From Flavobacteriales bacterium (lineage in GTDB: Bacteria; Bacteroidota; Bacteroidia; Flavobacteriales_F; PHOS-HE28): a stretch of DNA of 64,000 bases. Positions 24,860 to 32,702 of this stretch are shown here, one piece after another. A program made the translations under genes and the position numbers. Under the pieces are notes generated by a model. It had not been told where the DNA came from and ran no database searches. It saw only the letters and a program-made list of their open reading frames with translations. Position 1 is the first letter of the stretch, and every line of letters begins with the position of its first letter. The stretch spans positions 1,178,001 to 1,242,000 of the forward strand of contig JADJAA010000001.1 in assembly GCA_016704485.1 (NCBI GenBank), written 5' to 3'.

Positions 24860-27472
24860 TCAATCCAACCGGTGCGCCAACGTCACCGTCTTCTTATACT
24901 TCTCCACGTTGCCGGCCAGGTCAAACACTTCCAGTACTACGATGTAGGGTCCCATACGAGCCAAGGATCCGCCATCCATGATGCCATCCCACGAGATGGC
25001 GCCTTGTGTGCCGAGCTGTAAGTTCTCCATCAGCTTTATTGCTTCACGCCCTGCGATGTCGTACACGATCATGTTCCCCACAAAACCGGGTTCGTTGAAG
25101 GTGTAGGCGATGGTGAGCACATCCTGGTAGCCATCGTTATCCGGACTGAAGATCGCGGGTTCGATGGTGAGCTCGCCGCTTGGGTCCGCGGTCTCGGAGT
25201 ACTGCGAATTGCGGTAGCCAGGCGTTGCTCTGCCGGCTACATCGGATGCCGTTTGCCAGTTGCTGTTATCATCGGTCGGGCGGTCCGGATCCACGCGTTC
25301 CAAGCTGTAGCCTTCGGGGTTGTTCACCAATTCGAAGTGCAGGTCGTCCGTGTAATTGAAGCGATCCAATGTGCTGCCATCCGGGGCTAGCAGAACGACT
25401 GAACCTTCACCGTTGTTGTAGCTTGGCAATGCATTCTCCACGAACCGTTCGGTGCGGCTTTGAGGGTACACGGAAGCGATGTTAGCGGCGTTCGTTGTGA
25501 TCACCACGTACTCGCCGGGGAGCAGCAGCAATGCACTGTTGATCGCGGTGGGGCTTGCGATGACACCGCCAGTAATGTTGGCCAATTGCATTCCGGCAAG
25601 GGTCAATGTTTTTTGTGAACGGTTATAAAGTTCTATGAAATCGCTTCCGTCCACAACGGGGTCATACAACACTTCGTTGATCACGACATCGCCACTATCC
25701 ACCGGTTCGGGTAACGCAAAGTTCACAGTGTTGTTGGTGCTGATCAGGTTGCCCGTGCAATCCGACGCATCTTCTACCACAAGCGTATAGACGACGCCCT
25801 CCACAAGGGGCTGCAGCAATTCTACGGTCGCTCCGTTGGTGACGTTCGGGAACACATCGCCGGTGGCGATCAGCGGTGTAATGAAATAGTTGGCGCCCAC
25901 CAAACTGCTTGCATCCATGGCTTCACTGAAGACCACGATGAGCGAAGTAGGGGAGACCACTTGCACGTTCAACAGGCTTGGTGGTTGGGTGTCGGGGATG
26001 ATCGCGAAGATGGAGTTCTGCGTGCCCGGTGTGCCACCTGCTGGTGCCACGCTTGCACGCCAGTTGCTTGCACCGCTGCACGGTGATGTCGGGTCGATCT
26101 GTTCCAAGGACCCACCGCCATCATCCTTGATGCCATCCTGGTACCAGCTCAGCGCATAGGTGACCGCATCGATGGTGGTCAACACATTGTCGGTAAGCAC
26201 TAACGCATCGCCATCGTTGTTCAACGCAGGTAGGCTGGTGATGCCGAGTTTGTTCGGAACGGTCGCGAATACGGGCAGGTTCGCTGCGGCGATCACTAAC
26301 ACATATTCACCGGGCAGCAAGGTGTAAGAAGGCAGCAATACCGGCGTACCGCCATCACTGAACGTCCACCCATCCAGGTCGAAGGTCTTGTTGGTGGTTG
26401 CGTTGTAGAGTTCGATGTATTCCACTTCGGGCAATCCGATCACGGGGCTCGGGTCCGCGAAGATCTCGTTGATCACCACGTCGCGGTAGGCGGGTTGTTC
26501 AGGCACCGCGTAAGTGAACGGGAATGATGCGGAGGCCATCGCGTTTCCAACAAGGTCCTCTACGCCATTGATGATCAACGTGTAGGTGTTGCCACCGGTA
26601 AGCGCACTGATCAAGGTTAGGTGTACACGGTTGAATTGAATGGCATCGCGCACGGCAGCGGTTGCTGAAAGAAAGGGCTGAATGTCATAATTGCTGGCCA
26701 CATTCGCCGTGGTGGGATCCACCGGCTCATCAAAGACCACATCAATGTTCAACGCATCAATGACCTCTACCGCTACGATGGTCGGTGGCGCAAGATCCAC
26801 TGGTATGATACCTGCGAAGAAGTCATCGAAGAAATGCCCGTTCACCGCGCCAGCCAAGGTGCTCTGCACGATGGAGATGCCGAAATGCGTGCTGGTGGTG
26901 ATGTCGGTATCGGTAACCGGTGGAAGGTCAACGAACGTACCCAAGTTCCCATCGTCGTAGGAGAGTGTCCATGCGTTCGCAGTGCTTCGCTCAACGCGGA
27001 TCTTGAATGGATTGGTACTGCTGCTGTTCACGATCCCCGCAGGACTTACCACTACGGATGTATTCACGCCCCCAACGCGTTTGAACAATTCGATCACATC
27101 GGCAGTACCGCCCATCCGTACGAACCAACCATTCAGCGTGAGGCTGAGGTCGGCGTTGTCACTGATCAGATACACATCCACGAAATTGGCACTACTGGTC
27201 GCAAAGCGCAGGTCCGCGAACCACTCCCAGCGTGCGTTGCTGGCAAGGGCGCTCGGTGTGGTAAGTTGATACGTTGCGGCACCCGGACTGTTGCTGCGTA
27301 ACCGGTTGTTGCTGACATCGGGTACAACGATGAATTGCGTGGTGGAGCCGCTCCAGACCGGTGCCGCACTGAAGTCACCATCGGTAAAGTCATCCGTGAA
27401 CTGCGCTGTGCCAAGGAACGGGAACAACAAGGCGATGCATGCTGCAAGTAGTGATCGAAGTACGTAGTGCAT
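24860..27472 (-). CDS. secreted lamin-tail domain surface protein
   Basis: This protein of 870 residues from ATG 27472 starts with a signal peptide (LRSLLAACIALLFPFLGTAQ). In order it has a concanavalin-like N-terminal region (about 20-210), Ig-like SbsA-type segments (APPTIVAVEVIDALNIDVVFDEPVD), a lamin-tail domain (VVINEIFADPSPVIGLPEVEYIELYN), another Ig-like segment, a second lamin-tail domain (VVINEVLYDPVVDGSDFIELYN) and a C-terminal gliding-type strand region (IEPAIFSPDNDGYQDVLTIAYTF ... GREAIKLMENL). The pattern is typical of very large cell-surface proteins of Bacteroidota, probably exported by the type IX system. It appears to be a single-gene unit. Confidence 0.85.
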   Translation of the reverse strand: MHYVLRSLLAACIALLFPFLGTAQFTDDFTDGDFSAAPVWSGSTTQFIVVPDVSNNRLRSNSPGAATYQLTTPSALASNARWEWFADLRFATSSANFVDVYLISDNADLSLTLNGWFVRMGGTADVIELFKRVGGVNTSVVVSPAGIVNSSSTNPFKIRVERSTANAWTLSYDDGNLGTFVDLPPVTDTDITTSTHFGISIVQSTLAGAVNGHFFDDFFAGIIPVDLAPPTIVAVEVIDALNIDVVFDEPVDPTTANVASNYDIQPFLSATAAVRDAIQFNRVHLTLISALTGGNTYTLIINGVEDLVGNAMASASFPFTYAVPEQPAYRDVVINEIFADPSPVIGLPEVEYIELYNATTNKTFDLDGWTFSDGGTPVLLPSYTLLPGEYVLVIAAANLPVFATVPNKLGITSLPALNNDGDALVLTDNVLTTIDAVTYALSWYQDGIKDDGGGSLEQIDPTSPCSGASNWRASVAPAGGTPGTQNSIFAIIPDTQPPSLLNVQVVSPTSLIVVFSEAMDASSLVGANYFITPLIATGDVFPNVTNGATVELLQPLVEGVVYTLVVEDASDCTGNLISTNNTVNFALPEPVDSGDVVINEVLYDPVVDGSDFIELYNRSQKTLTLAGMQLANITGGVIASPTAINSALLLLPGEYVVITTNAANIASVYPQSRTERFVENALPSYNNGEGSVVLLAPDGSTLDRFNYTDDLHFELVNNPEGYSLERVDPDRPTDDNSNWQTASDVAGRATPGYRNSQYSETADPSGELTIEPAIFSPDNDGYQDVLTIAYTFNEPGFVGNMIVYDIAGREAIKLMENLQLGTQGAISWDGIMDGGSLARMGPYIVVLEVFDLAGNVEKYKKTVTLAHRLD

Positions 27473-27556
27473 GTGGGGGTATAGGATCGGAAAGGTAGTA
27501 CTTTCGGGCACTGTAGCACGGTATCCTACTACGCGGACAAATATTCCTACAGAAGC

Positions 27557-28564
27557 ATGAACGTTGCAGTCGTTGGTGCCACCGGTATGGTGGGTGAAAT
27601 TATGTTGAAGGTGCTTCAGGAGCGCAAGTTCCCGATCACGGAACTTTTGCCAGTGGCAAGTGAACGCTCAGTAGGCACCACGATCCAGTTCAACGGTAAA
27701 GAACATACGGTGCTCAGCATGGAACAAGCGGTTGCCATGAAGCCCGCCATTGCCATCTTCTCTGCGGGTGGTGCGGCATCGCTGGAGTGGGCACCGCGCT
27801 TCGCTGAAGTGGGGTGTACGGTGATCGATAACAGCAGTACGTGGCGCATGGATGCCACCAAGAAATTGATCGTGCCGGAGATCAATGGACATCTGCTTGG
27901 ATCCGAGGATCGCATCATTGCCAATCCGAATTGCAGCACCATCCAATTGGTGATGGCCTTGGCTCCCTTGCACAAAGCGTACGGTGTGGAACGGGTGATC
28001 GTTTCCACCTATCAATCCGTAACGGGTACCGGCGTTAAGGCTATGCAACAACTTACCAATGAGCGCAACGGAGTGCCCGGCGAAATGGCGTATCCGTTCC
28101 GCATTGAAGGGAACGTGATCCCGCGGTGCGATGCGTTCATGGAGAACGGCTACACCAAGGAGGAAATGAAATTGGTGAATGAAACGCAGAAGATCCTTGA
28201 CCCGAATATCCGCGTTACCGCAACCGCTGTGCGCGTGCCGGTTACCGGTGGACATAGCGAGGCCGTGAATGTGGAATTCGCGAAGGAGTTCCAGCTCACA
28301 GAGATCGTTCGATTATTGGAACAGACACCGGGAATAACCGTTCAGAACGACCCGGAGCAGGACTTGTATCCGATGCCGATGCATGCCAATGGAAAGGACG
28401 ATGTGTTCGTGGGCCGCATTCGCCGGGATGAAACCCAACCGCGCACGTTGAACCTGTGGATCGTTTCGGATAACCTGCGCAAAGGCGCTGCTACGAACGC
28501 GGTGCAGATCGCGGAGTTATTGGTGAAGGAAGGGTTGGTCAAAACAGGTGTTACTAGCGTTTGA
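27557..28564 (+). CDS. asd: aspartate-semialdehyde dehydrogenase
   Basis: This 335-residue protein is of normal length. The N-terminal Rossmann motif VVGATGMVG binds NADPH, Cys126 in NPNCSTIQ is the acyl-enzyme nucleophile, and His233 in VTGGHSEAV is the acid/base. It reduces aspartyl phosphate to aspartate semialdehyde for lysine/DAP, threonine and methionine synthesis. It is transcribed divergently from the lamin-tail gene, and the intergenic region of 84 bp must hold both promoters. All key residues are intact, so the call is firm. Confidence 0.97.
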   Translation: MNVAVVGATGMVGEIMLKVLQERKFPITELLPVASERSVGTTIQFNGKEHTVLSMEQAVAMKPAIAIFSAGGAASLEWAPRFAEVGCTVIDNSSTWRMDATKKLIVPEINGHLLGSEDRIIANPNCSTIQLVMALAPLHKAYGVERVIVSTYQSVTGTGVKAMQQLTNERNGVPGEMAYPFRIEGNVIPRCDAFMENGYTKEEMKLVNETQKILDPNIRVTATAVRVPVTGGHSEAVNVEFAKEFQLTEIVRLLEQTPGITVQNDPEQDLYPMPMHANGKDDVFVGRIRRDETQPRTLNLWIVSDNLRKGAATNAVQIAELLVKEGLVKTGVTSV

Positions 28565-28605
28565 TCCGTGCGGATAATTCGTGCAGCGGATCAGTGGTGT
28601 TTTTT
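28562..28605 (+). terminator. possible intrinsic terminator after asd
   Basis: TGATCCG (28562-28568) pairs with CGGATCA (28587-28593), with weak TGC/GCA pairing inside. A run of six T follows after 6 bases. The first arm overlaps the asd stop codon. The T run is a little far from the stem, so this is uncertain. Confidence 0.4.
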
Positions 28606-28915
28606 CTAATTGCCAGTTGACATGAACACAAAGTTGAATGCACTTAAACCTCGGCACTGGCTCCTTGTTAGGAACCCCACCCGCAGTGCGCAGGGTCTTG
28701 CCGGACGGCAGAAGAGACAGCGTGGGTATAAGGTCCGAAGTCTATTGGGAGATCTTGACATCTAACACTCTATTGTGCTTTACATGCCTTAATAGTGCAA
28801 TAGAATGAACTCAACGCACCGACCAAGTCCAGAAATAAACGCAACTGTTGTTACAAGCCACTAGTTAGCGGTCATTGTAGGACGACCCATCGAACAGTAG
28901 ACAATAATTTTAACT

Positions 28916-29365
28916 ATGGACAATATAAAAGAAAAAGACAACTCAAAAAATTTAGCTCCAACACCTTTTGCTCAGACCTATTTTCACGGGACAAAAGCAG
29001 GCCTAAATCTTGGTGACCTCATAGAAGTTGGTTACAATTCAAATTATGGACAAAGAAAAAATTCAAAATATATTTTTCTTGCTGCTACATTAGACCCTGC
29101 AATTTGGGGGGCTGAACTTGCTGTAGGTGACGGACGAGAAAGAGTTTACTTGGTTGAGCCAACAGGACAAATTGAAAACGATCCTGATTTAACTGACAAA
29201 AAATTTTCAGGAAATCCGACAATGTCGTATCGTTCTACTGAACCATTTAGAGTTGTCGGTGAAGTTGCCATTTGGCAAGGACATCCAGCCGAGCAAGTAA
29301 AGACAATGAAAGATGCTTTAACTAAACTCAAAGAACAAGGAATAAATTCTTTAAATGACGAATAA
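28916..29365 (+). CDS. arr: NAD(+)-rifampin ADP-ribosyltransferase
   Basis: This 149-residue protein has the size and sequence pattern of Arr enzymes: YFHGTKAGLNLGDLIEVGYNSNYG, then YIFLAATLDPAIWGAELAVGDGRERVYLVEPTGQIENDPDLTDKKF, then SYRSTEPFRVVGEVAIW. The His of YFHGT and the Asp of ATLD are the expected catalytic or NAD-contacting residues. It transfers ADP-ribose to rifampicin and inactivates it. The gene is AT-rich, unlike its neighbours, and lies in a cassette-like unit with a DUF1801 gene 45 bp downstream. The chromosome-like flanks suggest an environmental cassette rather than a clinical resistance element. Confidence 0.92.
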   Translation: MDNIKEKDNSKNLAPTPFAQTYFHGTKAGLNLGDLIEVGYNSNYGQRKNSKYIFLAATLDPAIWGAELAVGDGRERVYLVEPTGQIENDPDLTDKKFSGNPTMSYRSTEPFRVVGEVAIWQGHPAEQVKTMKDALTKLKEQGINSLNDE

Positions 29366-29410
29366 GAATAAAACAACAAATCCTCTTAAAATGGACTTCC
29401 ATAATTAAAT

Positions 29411-29839
29411 ATGAACACACAAGAACAAATCAAAAAGCATATTGAAAGCCAATCTGAACCAAAGCGAGTTGACCTTGAAACATTGCACCAACGCATAATG
29501 CAAGCTTTGCCAAAATGTAAACTATGGTTTTTAGACGGTAAAGACGATAAAGGAAAAATTGTTTCAAATCCAAATATTGGGTACGGACTTCAAACAATAA
29601 AATATGCTGACGGTAAAACCAAAGAGTTTTATCAAATTGGTATAAGTGCAAACACGACAGGAATATCTGTATACATTATGGGCATTGAAGACAAAAAGTA
29701 TTTGCCCGACACATACGGAAAAGCAATTGGTAAGGCAAGTGTTACAGGCTATTGCATTAAGTTCAAAACTCTAAAGGACATAAATATTGACACCCTTGAA
29801 ACTGCAATAAGAGACGGAGTTAAGCAGACAAAGCAATGA
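29411..29839 (+). CDS. DUF1801 (YdhG-like) protein
   Basis: This 142-residue protein has the DUF1801 pattern: IMQALPKCKLWFLDGKD, YGLQTIKYADGKTKEFYQIGISANTTGISVYIMG, and the C-terminal GKASVTGYCIKFKTLKDINIDTLETAI. The family is small, soluble and of unknown function (YdhG/SufE-like in fold), often found on acquired DNA. It shares the AT-rich composition of arr and probably its transcript. It is followed by the attC-like hairpin. Confidence 0.8.
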   Translation: MNTQEQIKKHIESQSEPKRVDLETLHQRIMQALPKCKLWFLDGKDDKGKIVSNPNIGYGLQTIKYADGKTKEFYQIGISANTTGISVYIMGIEDKKYLPDTYGKAIGKASVTGYCIKFKTLKDINIDTLETAIRDGVKQTKQ

Positions 29840-29860
29840 TAGCAAACAAAAAACAACGAA

Positions 29861-29992
29861 CCGCTAACAGGCGTTTGGCAAAAGTGGCGGTTCAGTGCTC
29901 CGCAGACACATTTGTGGTTAATCAAAGATTGGTTCTCCGCATCAACATTTGTGGTGAAAATCGCCACCTTCGCCAAGCGCCAAAACGTTGCC
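29861..29992 (+). repeat. attC-like recombination site
   Basis: The site begins CCGCTAAC. GCGTTTGGC (29871-29879) then pairs, with wobble, with GCCAAGCGC (29972-29980), and AAGTGGCG nearby pairs with CGCCACCTT (29962-29970), giving a stem of about 19 bp. It ends in AACGTTGCC, cut in the usual model after G29987. The 72-nt top holds two direct near-copies starting CTCCGCA (29899 and 29935). The length of about 130 bp fits VCR-like attC sites. The R' box is not a perfect GTTRRRY. Confidence 0.55.
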
Positions 29993-30086
29993 AAGAAGCT
30001 AGTGTGATCAGGTATTCCCGGTCTTTTATCGTCAGGTGTACTATCCAACAGCGACCAGCGTTGTACTCATTCATTTGATCCGGACC

Positions 30087-31031
30087 ATGACCTCGCTACT
30101 GAAAGCCGTAAGGCCTTTTAACCTTGTTCTTTCCTTGCTCGTTGCAGTTGTAGCATCCGCTCAAGAGCAACCCACTTCAACGGACCGTGCTCCACTGATC
30201 ACTACGGTGTATTTCCCGGTCGGGTTCTTCGCGGGGGGTTCACCGTTGTTGACCACCACGGATTGGCGGAACCTGATGCCTACTTCGGAATTGTTGCAGC
30301 GGGACCTTTCGTGGGATACCGGCAGCCAGAGCACGTTCAGCACGTATCGGAATGGTCCGGAAGAGTGGGAAAGCATGGCGAATGGCGGACCGGTCCTTGA
30401 AGTATCGCTCGGTTTGGATATGGGTAGAAAGAAAGGGGCAGAGGCTCGCTTTGATAAAGAACTCCGGGTCGGGGTTTCCTACTTGGCTAACGGCTTTCTG
30501 GGCCGTACGTGGGACCGCTCCGCTACCGGGCGTTATGACACGCTCACCTCCAGTTTGAACGGGCAACAGTCCTACGTGGATACTACCTGGCGTGAGGAAT
30601 ATTCCGCAGAATACCGCTTTACCCGCATTGGATTGAACGCTTCCTACCTCGTGCGCAAACGGTCCGCGAATAAATTGACGTGGTATGCAGGTTTCGGAGC
30701 AATGTTGGGCACTACACTGAACGCTTCAGCATCGGTCCAACGAATAGTAAACACCACGACATCCCGTTCATTCAGTGATTATCCCGAACTGGACTCATCG
30801 TTCGAAGCCGATGAGTACGAGGAGGTACACGTTGCCTCTACCGCGTGGGGTGCAGGGTATGCCCTTGCCGGATTGGACCTTCGCCTTGGCACTAAGAGTC
30901 CGTTCTGGAGCAGTATACACCTGTTCAACGAATTGCGCCCTACGCTTTTGTTCAGTAAGGTGCCGGGTTCTTCAACGGCAACTACCGGCGCATTCCAGAA
31001 CGTGTTCGGTATGCGACTGGATCTTCGGTGA
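30087..31031 (+). CDS. putative outer-membrane beta-barrel protein
   Basis: This protein of 314 residues from ATG 30087 (MTSLLKAVRPF) has a signal peptide ending in VVASAQ. The mature part is strand-rich with alternating residues and aromatic girdle positions (ELRVGVSYLANGFLG, RIGLNASYLVRK, LTWYAGFGAMLGTTLNAS, AGYALAGLDLRLG) and ends in an amphipathic strand closing in R (NVFGMRLDLR). The organisation suggests a 10-14 strand barrel. No named family is recognised. It runs tail to tail into lspA with no gap. Confidence 0.7.
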   Translation: MTSLLKAVRPFNLVLSLLVAVVASAQEQPTSTDRAPLITTVYFPVGFFAGGSPLLTTTDWRNLMPTSELLQRDLSWDTGSQSTFSTYRNGPEEWESMANGGPVLEVSLGLDMGRKKGAEARFDKELRVGVSYLANGFLGRTWDRSATGRYDTLTSSLNGQQSYVDTTWREEYSAEYRFTRIGLNASYLVRKRSANKLTWYAGFGAMLGTTLNASASVQRIVNTTTSRSFSDYPELDSSFEADEYEEVHVASTAWGAGYALAGLDLRLGTKSPFWSSIHLFNELRPTLLFSKVPGSSTATTGAFQNVFGMRLDLR

Positions 31032-31700
31032 TCAGATTACTGCGCCCTGAGCTGCCGGACCGACTTCGGATGTTTCGGTGCGCATAGGTCCTGCCTCAAC
31101 TGCATCGGCCTCTTTCCCTTTGCGCTGCGTAAGGATAAAGAGCACCACACCAACGGTTATTGCCGCATCCGCAACATTGAATACCGGTTCGAAGAACTCG
31201 AACGATCGGCCACCCCAGAAAGGGAACCATTGCGGGAAATGACCTTGCCAGAGCGGGAAGTAGAACATGTCCACAACAGAGCCATGGAACAAACTTCCAT
31301 AGCCGCCTTCGGGAGGAAAGAGAATTGCCTTTTGATACGGGGTGCTTTGACTGAAGATCAGTCCGTAGAACGTGCTGTCGATGATGTTGCCCAACGCTCC
31401 GGCAAAGATCAAGGCAACACTGATCAACAGGCCGGTGCGCGCACCCTGTTTGCTCATGCGCCAGAGGCTGTATCCGATCGCGATAACGGCTATGATCCGG
31501 AATAAGGTGAGCAACAACTTACCGCGCTCACCGCCGAACACCATGCCAAAGGCCATGCCCGGATTCTCAATGAAATGGAGATAGCCCTTGGTGCCAAGGA
31601 TGGAGACCGAACTCTCGTAGAAGAAGTTCAGTTTCACCCAGACTTTCAGCACCTGGTCGGCCAAAAGAACAAGTAGGATAACCGCGATCGAACGCTTCAA
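31032..31700 (-). CDS. lspA: lipoprotein signal peptidase (signal peptidase II)
   Basis: This 222-residue inner-membrane protein has four expected transmembrane segments and both catalytic aspartates: Asp108 in GALGNIIDSTFYG and Asp178 in FNVADAAIT, plus the conserved FIENPGMAFG. It cleaves the signal peptide of diacylated prolipoproteins, which matches the many lipoproteins in the window. No ATG fits; the TTG at 31700 is supported by AAGGAG just upstream and by alignment of MKRSIAVILL with family N-termini. It is the third gene of the ileS / DksA-like / lspA operon. The C-terminal 30 residues are an unconserved tail. Confidence 0.93.
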   Translation of the reverse strand: MKRSIAVILLVLLADQVLKVWVKLNFFYESSVSILGTKGYLHFIENPGMAFGMVFGGERGKLLLTLFRIIAVIAIGYSLWRMSKQGARTGLLISVALIFAGALGNIIDSTFYGLIFSQSTPYQKAILFPPEGGYGSLFHGSVVDMFYFPLWQGHFPQWFPFWGGRSFEFFEPVFNVADAAITVGVVLFILTQRKGKEADAVEAGPMRTETSEVGPAAQGAVI

Positions 31701-31734
31701 GTGCTCCTTGGAATAAGTTCTGCCTGCGGAATGA

Positions 31735-32655
31735 TCAATTGCTCATCTGCTGCTTTGCCTCAATGCTCAACGTAGCATGTGGCACAAGACGCAAACGCTC
31801 CTTACTGATAAGGCGACCCGTAACGCGGCAAAGACCATAGGTCTTGTTGCGGATCCGTAGCAATGCATCTTCCAAGTGCTTGATGAACTTCTCTTGACGA
31901 CCCGCCAATTGCGACGTTTCCTCACGGCTCAATGTTTCACTACCGTCCTCGATCATTTTGAACGAAGGGCTTGTATCATCGGTTCCGTTGTTGTCGTTGT
32001 TCGCCAAGGTCTGTTTCAACAGATCATAGTCCTTACGGGCCTCATCCAACTTCTTGTTGATCAGCGTACGGAACTCGACCAGCTCGTCATCATTGTAGCG
32101 CAATTTCGAAGGATGCTCCAATGTGGAGACCTGCTTTTTTACAACAGGTGCCGGCATTGGGCGATTGGGCGCAACACGCTGTGTTACCAACGGTTTTGCA
32201 GGTACTTTTATCTTAGGCTCCTTCACTTTAGGCGCACGCTTTCTGGTGGTCTTTGCGGCCTTCGGGGTAGCTTTTTCAGGCGCAGGTTTAGGTGCGGCTT
32301 TCGGCGCAGCTGGCTTTTGCTTCGCTACGGGTGTTGCTTTTTTTACCACTGGTTTTTTTGCTACTGGCTTGGCTACCTTTTTGGTTACCACGGCCTTCTT
32401 TGTTTTCGTCGGAGCTGCTTTCTTCTTCGTCAATGGCTTAACCACTTTCTTCACTTTGGCAGCTACTTTTTTTGAAGGTGCTTTCTTAGCAACAACTTTT
32501 TTCACGGGCTTCTTTGCCACCGCCTTTTTCTTGGGCGCAGGTTTCGCCTTGGCTGCTTTTTTAGCGGCCGGTTTCGTTGCCTTCTTAGGAGCAACCTTAA
32601 CAGCTTTTTTGGTTGCTGGTTTTACAGCTTTTTTGGCAGCGGTTTTCTTGGCCAT
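31735..32655 (-). CDS. TraR/DksA-type zinc-finger protein with histone H1-like N-terminus
   Basis: The 306-residue protein has two parts. Residues 1 to about 175 are almost entirely Lys, Ala and Pro (repeats such as AAKKAVKPATKKA), like histone H1 tails and probably DNA-binding. Residues 180-306 form a coiled-coil and DksA-like finger (KLRYNDDELVEFRTLINKKLDEARKDYDLLKQTL ... TYGLCRVTGRLISKERLRLVPHATLSIEAK), in which only the first Cys of the C4 finger remains, as is common in Bacteroidota. The role is probably RNA-polymerase-linked regulation. It lies between ileS and lspA, an order common in the phylum. Long complementary-strand frames here are compositional. Confidence 0.85.
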   Translation of the reverse strand: MAKKTAAKKAVKPATKKAVKVAPKKATKPAAKKAAKAKPAPKKKAVAKKPVKKVVAKKAPSKKVAAKVKKVVKPLTKKKAAPTKTKKAVVTKKVAKPVAKKPVVKKATPVAKQKPAAPKAAPKPAPEKATPKAAKTTRKRAPKVKEPKIKVPAKPLVTQRVAPNRPMPAPVVKKQVSTLEHPSKLRYNDDELVEFRTLINKKLDEARKDYDLLKQTLANNDNNGTDDTSPSFKMIEDGSETLSREETSQLAGRQEKFIKHLEDALLRIRNKTYGLCRVTGRLISKERLRLVPHATLSIEAKQQMSN

Positions 32656-32702
32656 GGCGCAAAGGTCTTGAATTTGAGCCGCGAATATAGCGATTATTAA
32701 GG

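Larger units (their letters stand above)
28864..29987 (+). mobile_element. integron-type gene cassette carrying arr and a DUF1801 gene
   Basis: The left border reads GTTAGCGG (28864-28871). Its exact reverse complement CCGCTAAC occurs at 29861-29868, as the start of a hairpin site that ends in CGTTGCC (29986-29992). In integron cassettes the first bases of a cassette (from G^TTRRRY) are complementary to the R'' box of its own attC, which is the relation seen here. The enclosed 1.1 kb is far more AT-rich than the flanks and carries arr, a classic cassette gene. No integrase is in the window, and the half sites are not fully canonical, so this would be a lone cassette. Confidence 0.55.

Noticed and set aside
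28566..28863. A complete attC site just upstream of the arr cassette
   Set aside because: A small inverted repeat (TCTATTG ... CAATAGA) is present at about 28770-28805, but its boxes do not line up with the GTTAGCGG border.
29366..29410. A second attC site between arr and the DUF1801 gene
   Set aside because: The 45-bp gap has no hairpin or RYYYAAC/GTTRRRY boxes, so the two genes appear to share one cassette.
31876..32671. Plus-strand frames opposite the DksA-like gene
   Set aside because: They are complementary-strand images of the Lys/Ala-rich coding region and have no protein-like features.
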